A DNA stretch of 64,000 bases, from the NCBI RefSeq assembly GCF_009900745.1, contig NZ_WXVU01000001.1, positions 850,572 through 914,571 on the forward strand. The letters are read 5' to 3'. The position numbers and the translations under genes are program-made. Numbering within the stretch: the stretch's first letter is position 1; each line of letters begins with the position of its first letter. Below the pieces are notes generated by a model that was given only the letters and a program-made list of their open reading frames with translations, was not told the origin of the DNA and ran no database searches. Origin of the DNA: Chryseobacterium sp. c4a. Lineage in GTDB: Bacteria > Bacteroidota > Bacteroidia > Flavobacteriales > Weeksellaceae. Shown here in pieces: positions 55,068-64,000 of this stretch.

Positions 55068-56597
55068 ATGAGCACTCTTACAGAACCAAGATCAACAACG
55101 CTTTTACAGCGTCCCGAGTTCAAAAGCAGATATGATAATTATATTGACGGAAAATTTACACCACCCGTTAAAGGCCAATATTTTGATGTTGTTTCACCTG
55201 TTGATGGGAAGAATTTTACCCAGGTGGCACATTCTTCTAAAGAAGATTTAGAACTGGCTGTAGATGCTGCAGATAAAGCATTTCAGACATGGAAACATAC
55301 ATCTGCTACAGAAAGAAGTATTATCCTTAATAAAATTGCGGACAGAATTGAGCAAAACTTAGAATACCTAGCCATTGTAGAAACTATTGATAACGGAAAA
55401 GCAGTCAGAGAAACATTAGCTGCAGATCTTCCTTTGGCTATTGACCATTTCAGATATTTTGCCTCTGTTATTCGCGCAGAAGAAGGATCTCATAATGAAC
55501 TGGATAAAGATACAGTTTCTCTTATTGTTCACGAACCATTGGGAGTTATTGCACAGATCATTCCGTGGAATTTCCCGATTCTTATGGCCACCTGGAAGCT
55601 GGCTCCGGCGTTAGCCGCTGGAAATTGTGTAGTTCTAAAACCAGCAGAAAGTACACCCGTATCTATTATGATCCTCATGGAGCTGATAGGAGATTTATTA
55701 CCTGCAGGAGTCGTTAATATAGTCAATGGATTCGGAGCAGAGCTTGGAAGAGCTTTAGTAACCAATCCTAAAGTTTCTAAAGCAGCTTTCACAGGATCTA
55801 CAGCTACCGGGCGCATGGTAATGCAGTATGCTACAGAAAATATCATTCCTGTAACCCTTGAATTGGGTGGAAAATCTCCGAATGTATTCTTCAATTCAGT
55901 GATGGATGCTGATGATGAATTCTTAGATAAAGCTATTGAAGGAGCTGTCCTTTTTGCACTTAACCAAGGTGAAATTTGTACTTGTCCGTCAAGACTTCTG
56001 GTTCAGGAAGGCATTGCAGATGCATTTATAGAAAGAGTAATTGAAAGGGTAAAAGCAATTAAAGTAGGGAATCCGCTTGATAAAACAGTGATGATGGGAG
56101 CACAGGCTTCAAAAATTCAAAAAGATAAGATCCTTTCTTATATCCAGTTGGGAGTAGATGAAGGCGCTGAAGTACTAGTAGGCGGCGATGTCAATCATCT
56201 GGGAGAAGACCTGGAGGATGGATATTATATTCAGCCTACCATCTTTAAAGGGAATAACAAAATGAGAATTTTCCAGGAAGAAATCTTCGGGCCTGTATTG
56301 GCATTTACGACTTTTAAGGATGAAGAAGAAGCTGTAAAAATTGCCAATGATACCATCTATGGACTAGGAGCAGGAGTATGGACGAGAGATGCTCATCAAT
56401 TATATAATATTCCGCGCCAGATTGAAGCGGGAAGAGTTTGGGTGAACCAGTATCACTCATATCCGGCAGGAGCTCCTTTTGGAGGCTATAAACAATCCGG
56501 AATCGGAAGGGAGAATCATAAAATGATGCTTGATCATTATCGTCAGGCTAAAAATATGTTGATCTCTTATAATAAAAATAAGTTAGGCTTCTTTTAA
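55068..56597 (+). CDS. NAD-dependent aldehyde dehydrogenase, ExaC/AldB type
   Basis: A 509-residue aldehyde dehydrogenase, full length for the AldB/ExaC group. It has IIPWNFPILMATWKLAPALAAGN, general base Glu265 in TLELGGKSPN, nucleophile Cys304 in NQGEICTCPSR and FGGYKQSGIGREN near the end. The ICTCPSR form around the cysteine is typical of acetaldehyde-type AldB/ExaC. It oxidises short aldehydes to acids in the cytoplasm. A DUF779 protein follows after a GC-rich spacer. Confidence 0.93.
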   Translation: MSTLTEPRSTTLLQRPEFKSRYDNYIDGKFTPPVKGQYFDVVSPVDGKNFTQVAHSSKEDLELAVDAADKAFQTWKHTSATERSIILNKIADRIEQNLEYLAIVETIDNGKAVRETLAADLPLAIDHFRYFASVIRAEEGSHNELDKDTVSLIVHEPLGVIAQIIPWNFPILMATWKLAPALAAGNCVVLKPAESTPVSIMILMELIGDLLPAGVVNIVNGFGAELGRALVTNPKVSKAAFTGSTATGRMVMQYATENIIPVTLELGGKSPNVFFNSVMDADDEFLDKAIEGAVLFALNQGEICTCPSRLLVQEGIADAFIERVIERVKAIKVGNPLDKTVMMGAQASKIQKDKILSYIQLGVDEGAEVLVGGDVNHLGEDLEDGYYIQPTIFKGNNKMRIFQEEIFGPVLAFTTFKDEEEAVKIANDTIYGLGAGVWTRDAHQLYNIPRQIEAGRVWVNQYHSYPAGAPFGGYKQSGIGRENHKMMLDHYRQAKNMLISYNKNKLGFF

Positions 56598-56613
56598 TAT
56601 TATGTAGGACGTG

Positions 56614-56745
56614 CCCGATTGCCTTGGTTTTTTCCAGGGCAAACCGGTCGGGCTATGCAGGGCTTCACTTCGTTTCGGTGCTCCATTACATTGCGCACCG
56701 GCTCGTTCCTCGCCGCCCTTACTATCCCTCACGCATAAAATAGAA
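56614..56745. repeat. GC-rich structured intergenic element
   Basis: This block of about 130 bp is much richer in G+C than its surroundings. Its first 39 bp fold into a long hairpin: CCCGA then TTGCCTTGG, a T loop, CCAGGGCAA, and TCGGG closing (56614-56652). The rest contains CTTCACTTCGTTTCGGTGCTCC and CGCACCGGCTCGTTCCTCGCCGC. The composition and fold suggest a dispersed non-coding element inserted between two functionally linked genes. An open frame across it is not credible. Confidence 0.6.
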
Positions 56746-56859
56746 GTCATATACGGATTTTCGGAGTTTAAAAATAAAATTGGGGAAACCCGAATTTGCT
56801 AAAAGATGAAGACTTTCAATGACAGAATCAAGGACTCAAATTAAAACATGATGAGTTAT

Positions 56860-56889
56860 GTCCGGCAAATTATATTTGCCGGACTTTTT
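56860..56889 (+). terminator. Strong hairpin terminator between ALDH and DUF779
   Basis: A perfect 10-bp GTCCGGCAAA/TTTGCCGGAC stem (56860-56869, 56875-56884) is followed by five T. It implies that DUF779 has its own transcription start or depends on readthrough. Confidence 0.88.
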
Positions 56890-56973
56890 AGATAGATAGC
56901 AGAAAAGAAGATATACCATCAATCTGTTATTCTGGTTGTAGAATTTAAGAAATTCAAATAAAAGAAATGATAA

Positions 56974-57357
56974 ATGGCAACACCAATAGGAAGACTTTCC
57001 GCAACAGAAAAAGCTCTTGAGGTCATCCGTGAACTTGAAGAAAAATATGGCGCATTAATGTTCTATCAGGCAGGAGGCTGCTGTGAAGGAACCCAGCCGC
57101 AATGTTTCGAAAAAGGAGGTTTTTTCCCAAGAATGAATGATGCAATGATCGGAACCATTAACGGATATGAATTCTGGATAGACCGCGATCTATTTGAATA
57201 CTGGAAGTACTCGCATTTTACATTAGACGTTACAGATGGTTTCGGGCCAGGAGGCTTCTCATTAGAAACTCCCCTAGGAAAAACATTCAAAGTACAATAC
57301 AGACTTTTTACTCCCGAAGAATATGAAAATCTGGAGCCTGTAAAAAGAAGCGAATAA
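56974..57357 (+). CDS. DUF779 family protein
   Basis: A 127-residue protein of the DUF779 family: MFYQAGGCCEGTQPQCFEKGGF, NGYEFWIDRDLFEYWKYSHF and LDVTDGFGPGGFSLETPLGKTF. The CC...C cluster could bind a metal or react with aldehyde. The family is repeatedly found next to ExaC/AldB-type dehydrogenases, as here, which points to a role in aldehyde or alcohol handling. Confidence 0.9.
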   Translation: MATPIGRLSATEKALEVIRELEEKYGALMFYQAGGCCEGTQPQCFEKGGFFPRMNDAMIGTINGYEFWIDRDLFEYWKYSHFTLDVTDGFGPGGFSLETPLGKTFKVQYRLFTPEEYENLEPVKRSE

Positions 57358-57377
57358 ACGTTAAAAATTTAGTAAAA

Positions 57378-58577
57378 TCAGTCCTTTACAAACCGACTGA
57401 CAAACATGGCAGCGACCACATCTCCCACAGAGTTGAGAACTGTAGCCAAAGGATCAACCAGGGTTCCGATAATCATTACAGCAGGAATAGCTTCCTGAGG
57501 TAATTTATACACTGAGATCATCAGCATTTCTCCAATATAACCCCCATTCGGGATTCCTCCAGCTACAATACTTACAAAAACCGTGATTCCTAGAGCTAAT
57601 AATAAATTGGCAGGATCAAAAAAGTCTTTACCAATAATTAAAAAGGCTACATAGATTTTGATAATAGAGGACATGGAAGATCCATTTTTATGCAATGTAG
57701 TTCCAATAGGAATCACCAGATTGGCAATCGAATTGGGAATTCCGATTTTGGATGCTGCTTGTAGGTTGGCAGGCATTGTAGCAAAGCTGCTGCAGGTACT
57801 TATAGCAGTAAGAGTAGGGTAGATAGCATTAGTCCAGAAACTTTTTACACCTTTCTGCCCGCTTGCCATAAATGCATAGATGGAAAAGAAAACAAGGAAA
57901 TAGATAATTCCGGCAACATAATATAACCCTAAAGGTTTAGCATAAAATCCAAAAAGTTGTGGCCCTAATGTCGCTACCTGATAAGCAAAATAAGCTCCTA
58001 AACCAATAGGTGCCATTTTCATCACCAGTAAAAGAAGTTCTTTCATCACTTCATATCCTGAAGCAATAAATACCCTGAAAGGCTGTCCTGCTTCTCCTGT
58101 TTTTCTGGCAGCAAATCCCGTCATAAAAGCAAAAATAAGCAGTGCCAACATATTCTGTCTGGAAAAAAGTGCTGTAAATTCTCCTACTGTAAAGAAACTT
58201 ACAATCCTATTTCCCCAGCTTTCATCATTCGCAGCCTCTGTTACCATTTCAGAACTCCCTGAAACCCCTGAAACCGGAAATAAATACACCGCACAAATCG
58301 TAAAAATAGCAGCTGTCAGAATGAAAAACAGAAAGGTAAGAGCCATTATCAGAATGATCTTTCCAAATTTTGATTGCTGCTCCAAAGAGGCAATAGAATT
58401 AGATACAGCAAAGAATACCAGAGGAACTACACTTACAAAGAGAAGATTCAGGAAGATATCCCCCAAAGGCTTAATGTATTCCACAAAACCCGGTGCAACA
58501 ATTCCTATAATGCTTCCGATTGTGATTCCCAGGAGTAAAAATATGATCCCGGAATAGTTTTTCAGTACCTCTTTCAT
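57378..58577 (-). CDS. Dicarboxylate/amino acid:cation symporter (DAACS family)
   Basis: A 399-residue inner-membrane carrier with 8-10 hydrophobic segments. It has the SDF-family reentrant motif TAISTCSSFATMPANL (serine-rich hairpin), the conserved IPIGTTLHKNGSSM and a late IIGTLVDPLATVLNSVGD. It takes up glutamate, aspartate or C4-dicarboxylates with Na+ or H+. It is convergent with DUF779 and has no clear operon partner. Confidence 0.9.
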   Translation of the reverse strand: MKEVLKNYSGIIFLLLGITIGSIIGIVAPGFVEYIKPLGDIFLNLLFVSVVPLVFFAVSNSIASLEQQSKFGKIILIMALTFLFFILTAAIFTICAVYLFPVSGVSGSSEMVTEAANDESWGNRIVSFFTVGEFTALFSRQNMLALLIFAFMTGFAARKTGEAGQPFRVFIASGYEVMKELLLLVMKMAPIGLGAYFAYQVATLGPQLFGFYAKPLGLYYVAGIIYFLVFFSIYAFMASGQKGVKSFWTNAIYPTLTAISTCSSFATMPANLQAASKIGIPNSIANLVIPIGTTLHKNGSSMSSIIKIYVAFLIIGKDFFDPANLLLALGITVFVSIVAGGIPNGGYIGEMLMISVYKLPQEAIPAVMIIGTLVDPLATVLNSVGDVVAAMFVSRFVKD

Positions 58578-58670
58578 GTGGTGGTTTTTATCAAAGATAA
58601 GTTTATTTTTAACACTCTGCTATGCAATTTTCAGACCTAAATTTCATAAATTTGAGTAAACATCGTTTTT

Positions 58671-59588
58671 ATGGCTTATATAGATTATTATAAAATTTTA
58701 GGTGTAGATAAAAGCGCAACTCAAGATGATATCAAAAAGGCTTATCGGAAATTGGCCAGAAAGCTGCATCCGGATCTTAATCCCGATGATAAAGAGTCTG
58801 AAAGAAAATTCAAAGAGCTGAACGAAGCCAATGAAGTGCTCAGTAATGCCGAAAATCGTGCGAAATATGATAAGTATGGAGAACATTGGAAGCATGGTGA
58901 TGAATATGAAAAAGCTCAGCAACAACAGCAACAACAAAGACAATATCAGCAACAAGATTACGGTGGCGGTTTCTCTGGAGCTGATTTTGGCGAAGGAGAA
59001 GATTTTTCCGATTTCTTCCAAAATATGTTTGGCGGGACAGGAGGTTTTGGTAAAAGTTCAAGAGGAAGAGCTTCAGGAAAGTTTAAAGGTCAGGATGTAC
59101 AGGCAGAACTGAACCTGAATTTAAGAGATGCAGCGATCACTCATCCGCAAACTTTTGAAATTAATGGAAAGAAAGTAAGAATCACCATTCCTGCCGGGGT
59201 GTATGATGGTCAAAAAATCAAATTAAAAGGGCATGGAAATCCGGGCGTAAATGGAGGCCCAAGCGGTGATCTTTACATTACTTTTAATATTCCTGTTGAT
59301 CCTGATTTCGAAAGAATAGGGGATGATCTTAAAACAAAAGTTTCTATTGATTTGTATACTGCTGTTTTAGGAGGAGATGTAAAAGTGAATACACTGAATG
59401 GAAGTGTCAATCTTAAAGTGAAACCGGAAACTCAAAGCGGGTTAACCGTAAGACTAAAAGGAAAAGGTTTTCCTGTGTATAAGAAAGATGGAGAACATGG
59501 CGATCTTTTTGTAACCTACGAAGTGAAACTGCCTACCAACCTTACCGAAAAGCAGAAAGAACTTTTTGAACAACTTAAAAATTCCTAG
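58671..59588 (+). CDS. cbpA: DnaJ-type co-chaperone CbpA
   Basis: A 305-residue class B J-protein: J domain at 1-70 with HPD at 33-35, a glutamine-rich linker at about 82-95, a Gly/Phe region, and two C-terminal substrate domains without the zinc-finger repeats of DnaJ. It is followed after 3 bp by cbpM, which identifies it as CbpA-type. It stimulates DnaK on misfolded proteins. A TAAATTTG -7-like box lies at 58647-58654. Confidence 0.9.
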   Translation: MAYIDYYKILGVDKSATQDDIKKAYRKLARKLHPDLNPDDKESERKFKELNEANEVLSNAENRAKYDKYGEHWKHGDEYEKAQQQQQQQRQYQQQDYGGGFSGADFGEGEDFSDFFQNMFGGTGGFGKSSRGRASGKFKGQDVQAELNLNLRDAAITHPQTFEINGKKVRITIPAGVYDGQKIKLKGHGNPGVNGGPSGDLYITFNIPVDPDFERIGDDLKTKVSIDLYTAVLGGDVKVNTLNGSVNLKVKPETQSGLTVRLKGKGFPVYKKDGEHGDLFVTYEVKLPTNLTEKQKELFEQLKNS

Positions 59589-59591
59589 GCT

Positions 59592-59894
59592 ATGAGTGAA
59601 AGAATATCACGAGAAGAACTCGTAAGAATATACAATATCGAAATCACTTTTTTTGATGACCTTGTAGAATATGGTCTGCTGAATATACAGATTGAAAATG
59701 AGACTCATTATTTGATGTATGAAGATCTGCCGGATCTGGAAAAATTTGCCAACTGGCATTATGATCTTGAAATCAACCTTCCGGGGTTGGAAGTCATCCA
59801 TAATATGCTGAAAAAATTAGAGGCTTTAAAACGTAGAAACCGGGAGCTGATGAATAAACTTTCTGCGATCAGTGATCAATATGAAGATATTTAG
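59592..59894 (+). CDS. cbpM: Chaperone modulator CbpM
   Basis: A 100-residue MerR-like small protein: ISREELVRIYNIEITFFDDLVEYGLL and LEKFANWHYDLEINLPGLEVIHNMLKKLEALKRRN. This fits CbpM, which binds the J domain of CbpA and inhibits it. It starts 3 bp after cbpA. A TAGTTTTG -7-like box just after its stop could drive the next gene. Confidence 0.88.
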   Translation: MSERISREELVRIYNIEITFFDDLVEYGLLNIQIENETHYLMYEDLPDLEKFANWHYDLEINLPGLEVIHNMLKKLEALKRRNRELMNKLSAISDQYEDI

Positions 59895-59929
59895 CTTAGT
59901 TTTGTAGCTTTTTAAAGCAACTGTGTATT

Positions 59930-60457
59930 ATGAGCGAGGAAAAGGTAATTACATTAAAACCTGAGAGAAAGAATTTTGAAGATATTTATTTTAGTGGGAA
60001 TCAGAATAGCCTGCTGTTTTCTCCTACCACTAAAAGTAAAACAATAACGACGATTGCTGCTGCTGTTATTTTACTGATTGCATTTCTTTTGAAAGATAAC
60101 TTCAGTAAAGAGAGCCAAGGTATTTTATATTTTTTTAGCTTTATTTTGTTGCTTTGTGCTGTTTACTTGTCTGTAAGCGTTAATAAAGTTTCAAGATGGA
60201 AAAAACAGGTGAATCGTTATCTGAATACACTCGAAAAGTGTAAGGTGTATGAAATCAGATTCGATCAGAATTTTTTTACAGTCAATATTGATGGTGAAAA
60301 AGAAACCAGCGAATGGAAAGACTTTACTTTTTTTGACAGTCATCACGATTTCATTTCTCTTGAAGGAAAATATAATTATATGTTTCCCAGAAAATCAATG
60401 AGCGAAAGAGACTATTCTTTACTCAAAACTATTTTAAAAGATCATATTCAATCATAA
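59930..60457 (+). CDS. YcxB-like membrane protein
   Basis: A 175-residue protein with two adjacent membrane helices at about 41-56 and 66-82 (ITTIAAAVILLIAFLL, ILYFFSFILLLCAVYLSV). A C-terminal YcxB-like soluble domain follows (KVYEIRFDQNFFTVNIDGEKETSEWKDF, YMFPRKSMSERDY). Function is unknown. It follows the chaperone genes with its own promoter-like box. Confidence 0.72.
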   Translation: MSEEKVITLKPERKNFEDIYFSGNQNSLLFSPTTKSKTITTIAAAVILLIAFLLKDNFSKESQGILYFFSFILLLCAVYLSVSVNKVSRWKKQVNRYLNTLEKCKVYEIRFDQNFFTVNIDGEKETSEWKDFTFFDSHHDFISLEGKYNYMFPRKSMSERDYSLLKTILKDHIQS

Positions 60458-60487
60458 AAAAAAATCAGAGCAAAATGCTCTGATTTT
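60458..60487. terminator. Bidirectional terminator between YcxB-like and CBS-like genes
   Basis: A 12-bp AAAATCAGAGCA/TGCTCTGATTTT stem with a 3-nt loop (60461-60487) is flanked by A and T runs. Confidence 0.9.
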
Positions 60488-60512
60488 TTGTTTTATAGTG
60501 TTGTATTCTTGC

Positions 60513-61496
60513 TTAGTCCAGCCAACCCATTTCCTTCATCCACTCATCATTGTAGATCTTTCCTACATATCTTGAACCATGGTCATGAAGTAATACTACG
60601 ATAACATCATCTTTCGTAAACTGATCTTTCATCTGTACCAATGATGCAATAGCACTTCCTGCAGAATATCCACAGAAAATTCCTTCTTCTTTAGCTAGTT
60701 TTCTTGCATAGATCGCTCCGTCTTTGTCAGTCACTTTCTCAAAGTGATCAATAACAGACATGTCATAGTTTTCCGGAATGATATCTTCACCAATTCCTTC
60801 CGTAATATAGGTATAAGCGTGATCGTAGTGTAATTCTCCGGTTTCGTGGAATTCTTTAAGAATAGAACCGTAAGTATCCACTCCGATTACTTTAATATTT
60901 TTATTTTTTTCTTTGAAAAATGTTCCACATCCTGTAATGGTACCTCCTGTTCCTGCTCCTGCTACAAAGTGAGTCAGTTGTCCTTCAGTCTGTTCCCAGA
61001 TCTCAGGTGCAGTAGACTCATAGTGAGCTGTTCTGTTGGATAAATTGTCATATTGGTTTACATACCATCCGTTCTCTGTTTCCTTAGCCAGCCTTTTAGA
61101 TACTGAGTAATAAGAACGTGGGTCTGTAGGTTTTACATCGGTAGGGCAAACAATTACCTCTGCTCCTACAGCACGAAGGATATCGCACTTTTCTTTAGAT
61201 TGCTTGGAATTGGTCACGAAAATACATTTGTAACCTTTGATGATTGCAGCCAGTGCTAATCCCATTCCTGTATTTCCTGAAGTTCCTTCAATGATGGTTC
61301 CTCCAGGTTTTAATCTGCCGTCTTTTTCGGCATCTTCGATCATTTTAAGAGCCATTCTGTCCTTCACAGAGTTTCCAGGGTTGAATGTCTCTACTTTTGC
61401 TAAAACTAATGCTGGAAAATCTTCACCCAGGACATTGTTAAGTTTTACCAATGGTGTGTTTCCTATAGTTTCAAGGATATTTTTTGCGTATTTCAT
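60513..61496 (-). CDS. PLP-dependent cystathionine beta-synthase / cysteine synthase-like enzyme
   Basis: A 327-residue fold type II PLP enzyme with Lys45 in NPGNSVKDRM, the pyridine pocket EGTSGNTGMGLA and GAGTGGTITGCG. A YVNQYDNLSNRTAHYEST segment and the C-terminal LHDHGSRYVGKIYNDEWM resemble the catalytic core of cystathionine beta-synthase more than O-acetylserine sulfhydrylase. No CBS regulatory domains are present. It could form cystathionine from serine and homocysteine or cysteine from O-acetylserine. CAAAGATA at 61516 could be its -7 box on the minus strand. Confidence 0.85.
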   Translation of the reverse strand: MKYAKNILETIGNTPLVKLNNVLGEDFPALVLAKVETFNPGNSVKDRMALKMIEDAEKDGRLKPGGTIIEGTSGNTGMGLALAAIIKGYKCIFVTNSKQSKEKCDILRAVGAEVIVCPTDVKPTDPRSYYSVSKRLAKETENGWYVNQYDNLSNRTAHYESTAPEIWEQTEGQLTHFVAGAGTGGTITGCGTFFKEKNKNIKVIGVDTYGSILKEFHETGELHYDHAYTYITEGIGEDIIPENYDMSVIDHFEKVTDKDGAIYARKLAKEEGIFCGYSAGSAIASLVQMKDQFTKDDVIVVLLHDHGSRYVGKIYNDEWMKEMGWLD

Positions 61497-61614
61497 AAAT
61501 GTTTTATAAGCGCTGCAAAGATAAGGCTTTTAAAATTATCTATACTGAGATCGTGCGCGATTAAAGCTTAAAAGCAGATGATTCAAAGTTTGATTTTTAA
61601 ACCGTATACTAAGG

Positions 61615-62844
61615 TTAGTTATACTTAATGGCCTTCACTGGAGAAATCTTACTGATCAGATAACTCGGAATAATTAAAGCAAGAGCAGATATCGCTAAAA
61701 TTCCTAACGAAATGGAAGCAATAGCAATCGGATTAAGATCTACCGGAACTGTACTTACGTAATAATTTTCAGGATTAAGTTTAATAACTCCAAAGAATTT
61801 TTGAATAAGAATTAATCCTAACCCGATGGCATTTCCGTATAGAAGACCAGGAATCATAATGATAAGGGTATAGTTGATAAAAGTTGCTCTGATCTGTGCA
61901 TTGCTGGCTCCTAAAGTTTTAAGCAAACCGATGGAGTTTGTTCTTTCAATGATAAGGATCAGAAGAACCATAATGATATTAATAACCACTACAATCAGCA
62001 TGATGATAATGATGAGAGCAATATTGGTATCAAAGATACTGATCCAGTCTGTAATTTGTGGGAATTTCTCAGTGGCTTTTTCAGCATAGTTTTTATAACC
62101 GATCAGTTTTTCAATTTCTGGAAAATCTTTGTCTATATCATTTACATTCTTCAAGAAAATATCAATTCCACCGATCTCATCAGGTTTCATATCCTGAATT
62201 TTTCTTGCATGATTAATTCCGCCAATCACAAATTGTTCATCAATGAGCTTGATATCTGTTCTATAAATTCCAATAATTTTAAATTTACGGTAAAGAGGCT
62301 TTTGATCTGCTTTTAAGAAAACAGTAACGATACTATCATTGACTTTAAGGTGAAGGTCATTCGCTATTTTTTGGGAAACGGCAACATCATTGTTAAAGCC
62401 TACTTCTGTTACTTTAGGAGTAGTTCCGGCAATAAGGAATTTTTTAAACCTTAAACTGTCAAAATCTTTTCCTATTCCTTTAAATATAATACCTGCAAAA
62501 TTATGTTCATTACGCATAATGCCGGTAACCGTTACATACTTTTGGATGCTTTCTACATCTGGAAGTTCTTTAATTTTAGCAACATTCAACCCTTGGTTAT
62601 CCAAAACGGAAGTGTTATAGGAAGAATTGGATCGGGTAGATCTTACAGTGATATGTCCACTGAAATCTGCCAGTCTCTCCTTAATAGCTTTTTTAGAACC
62701 GAATCCGGTGGCTACGGTAATTAGGGAAACAATGATTCCCAATGCTACGGAAAGCCTGCCAATGAAGATAATAACCCTTGAAAGGTTATTTTTGTTATCT
62801 TTGGAAAATGCTATTTTTCTAGAGAAATATAAAGGAAACTTCAA
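61615..62844 (-). CDS. FtsX/LolC-type ABC transporter permease
   Basis: I prefer TTG 62844 (409 residues), because the ATG at 62913 would overlap the divergent NamZ-like gene by 65 bp and the homology-like part starts at LKFPLYFSRKIAFSKDN. One membrane helix (RLSVALGIIVSLITVATGFG) is followed by a large periplasmic MacB-like region and then three helices. LLKTLGASNAQIRATFI and PSYLISKISPVKAIKYN are typical of the LolC/E-FtsX group. It probably extracts lipoproteins or an envelope substrate. The ATPase is not in the window. Confidence 0.85.
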   Translation of the reverse strand: MKFPLYFSRKIAFSKDNKNNLSRVIIFIGRLSVALGIIVSLITVATGFGSKKAIKERLADFSGHITVRSTRSNSSYNTSVLDNQGLNVAKIKELPDVESIQKYVTVTGIMRNEHNFAGIIFKGIGKDFDSLRFKKFLIAGTTPKVTEVGFNNDVAVSQKIANDLHLKVNDSIVTVFLKADQKPLYRKFKIIGIYRTDIKLIDEQFVIGGINHARKIQDMKPDEIGGIDIFLKNVNDIDKDFPEIEKLIGYKNYAEKATEKFPQITDWISIFDTNIALIIIIMLIVVVINIIMVLLILIIERTNSIGLLKTLGASNAQIRATFINYTLIIMIPGLLYGNAIGLGLILIQKFFGVIKLNPENYYVSTVPVDLNPIAIASISLGILAISALALIIPSYLISKISPVKAIKYN

Positions 62845-62848
62845 GCTT

Positions 62849-64000
62849 ATGAATTTAGATTTCAAAATTAAAAATTTACTTCTGATTTGCCTAATTTTTT
62901 TAGGAGTATTCAACCAATATTATTCCCAAACTCAAGTTCAAACGGATTTTAAAACAGGTGCAGACCAACCTGAGCTTTATTTACCTTTATTAAAAAATAA
63001 AACGATTGGTATTGTAACCAATCAGACCGGATTAATGAGTGATAGAACACATTTGGTAGATTTTTTAGTGAAAAATGGAGTAAACATCAAGGCTATTTTT
63101 GCCCCTGAACATGGTTTTAGAGGAGATGCTGATGCAGGAGCAAAAGTGAAAAATGGAATAGATGTAAAGACTGGAATTCCCATTATTTCTTTGTATGCGA
63201 GCAATAAAAAACCAAAACCAGAACAATTAGCAGGAATTGACCTTGTAGTTTTTGATATTCAGGATGTAGGAGTAAGATTCTATACTTATATTTCTACTTT
63301 AACTTATCTTATGGAAGCTGGTGCTGAAAATAATGTTGAAGTAATGGTTCTGGATCGTCCCAATCCACATGATGGATATACTGATGGCCCGGTTTTGAAA
63401 AAGAAATGGGCAAGTTTCGTAGGAATGCATGAAGTTCCGGTAGTGTATGGATTAACGATTGGTGAGTATGGAAAAATGGTAAATGGAGAAAAATGGCTGA
63501 AAAATGGAGTTCAGGCGAAATATACTTTGATCCCAATGAAGAATTACCATAAAAAACAACGTTACCCGATATTGGATAAGCCATCACCCAATCTACCTAA
63601 TGATAAAGCGATTAATTTATATCCAAGTTTGTGTTTTTTTGAAGGAACTCAGGTTTCTGTAGGAAGAGGTACAGATCAGCCTTTTCAGATATATGGCTCG
63701 CCATGGACTGAAAGTTTGCCTTATCAGTTTACTCCTAAGCCAAGTTATGGTGCTAAAGATCCATTCCTGAATGGGAAGTTATGTTATGGCGAAGATTTGT
63801 CTAATTATCCTAAGGATTTAAGAGAACTGAACCTTGAATGGGTTATCAAAGCTTATCAAAACTACAAAAATCCTCAGTTGGATTTCTTTTTGAAGAACTT
63901 ATGGTTTGATACTCTTTCGGGAACGGATGAGTTCAGAAAGCAGATTATTGCAGGAAAATCAATTCCGGAAATTAAAGCTTCATGGAAAAAGGGTCTTGAA
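62849..64000 (+). CDS. NamZ-like exo-beta-N-acetylmuramidase, DUF1343 (partial)
   Basis: An open frame starts at ATG 62849 and runs to the window edge without a stop, 384 residues visible. It has signal NLLLICLIFLGVFNQYYSQT, GIVTNQTGLMSDRTH, the signature FAPEHGFRGDADAG with Glu87, FDIQDVGVRFYTYISTLTY, VLDRPNPHDG, PSPNLPNDKAINLYPSLCFFEG and SVGRGTDQPFQIYGSPW. DUF1343 proteins include NamZ (GH171), which releases MurNAc from the non-reducing end of peptidoglycan chains. It is divergent from the permease by four bases, so the promoters must lie within the opposite coding regions. Confidence 0.88.
   Translation, partial: MNLDFKIKNLLLICLIFLGVFNQYYSQTQVQTDFKTGADQPELYLPLLKNKTIGIVTNQTGLMSDRTHLVDFLVKNGVNIKAIFAPEHGFRGDADAGAKVKNGIDVKTGIPIISLYASNKKPKPEQLAGIDLVVFDIQDVGVRFYTYISTLTYLMEAGAENNVEVMVLDRPNPHDGYTDGPVLKKKWASFVGMHEVPVVYGLTIGEYGKMVNGEKWLKNGVQAKYTLIPMKNYHKKQRYPILDKPSPNLPNDKAINLYPSLCFFEGTQVSVGRGTDQPFQIYGSPWTESLPYQFTPKPSYGAKDPFLNGKLCYGEDLSNYPKDLRELNLEWVIKAYQNYKNPQLDFFLKNLWFDTLSGTDEFRKQIIAGKSIPEIKASWKKGLE

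Noticed and set aside
56611..56802. 63-residue open frame across the GC-rich block
   Set aside because: It follows the hairpin sequence, has no codon pattern like neighbouring genes and resembles no protein.

Overview
The window looks like chromosome of a flavobacterium, most likely Chryseobacterium or a close relative. The base composition is AT-rich and Shine-Dalgarno sites are absent. Several upstream regions carry the Bacteroidota promoter form TTTG...TAnnTTTG. The gene content agrees: two SusC/SusD pairs, a T9SS C-terminal sorting domain, a Bacteroidota-type (T6SSiii) VgrG with a PAAR-like DUF4280 protein, an HMG-CoA synthase of the mevalonate route, and many short lipoprotein signals. 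No rRNA, tRNA, CRISPR array or insertion sequence was recognised.

Layout. Positions 1-12.9 kb are one rightward type VI secretion island: the end of a probable Hcp/TssD gene, VgrG, a 59-residue tail-like protein, a DUF2235 (Tle1-like) lipase, two DUF2931 lipoproteins, a LysM protein, a secreted unknown, a DUF4280 PAAR-like tip, a 951-residue OmpA-domain protein with a membrane segment and an unrecognised C-terminus, and two lipoproteins. I read it as two effector/immunity modules sharing one spike. Positions 13-21 kb hold a T9SS-exported endonuclease I, small lipoprotein and conserved genes, a 29-copy 7-bp tandem repeat, a PLP desulfhydrase/deaminase-like enzyme, a glucosaminidase with LysM domains, a WG-repeat protein and hemL. 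Positions 21-26.6 kb hold two tandem copies of a short secreted protein, two paralogous cytosine-deaminase-like amidohydrolases flanking an AraC regulator, and a frameshifted ankyrin gene.

Positions 26.9-33.3 kb hold a beta-helix surface lipoprotein and a TonB receptor, divergent from a PhoB/PhoR-like two-component system. Positions 33.4-44.2 kb are mostly housekeeping: an acidic IS1096-passenger-like protein, a GH13 amylase lipoprotein, a GreA/B-like protein, a 24-residue-repeat protein, thyA, a frameshifted membrane protein, an M1 aminopeptidase and HMG-CoA synthase. Positions 44.6-53.8 kb contain two consecutive SusC/SusD uptake pairs with similar leaders. Positions 54-57.4 kb form an AraC / aldehyde dehydrogenase / DUF779 module containing a GC-rich intergenic element. 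The remainder holds a dicarboxylate-type symporter, CbpA/CbpM chaperones, a CBS-like PLP enzyme, an FtsX/LolC-type permease and a NamZ-like (DUF1343) muramidase that runs off the right edge.

The most interesting parts are the T6SS effector island, especially the OmpA-domain protein and its two lipoprotein neighbours; the interspersed palindromic and GC-rich intergenic elements; the long heptanucleotide repeat; and two apparent single-A frameshifts of opposite sign. All family assignments were made by eye from motifs; no database search was run.
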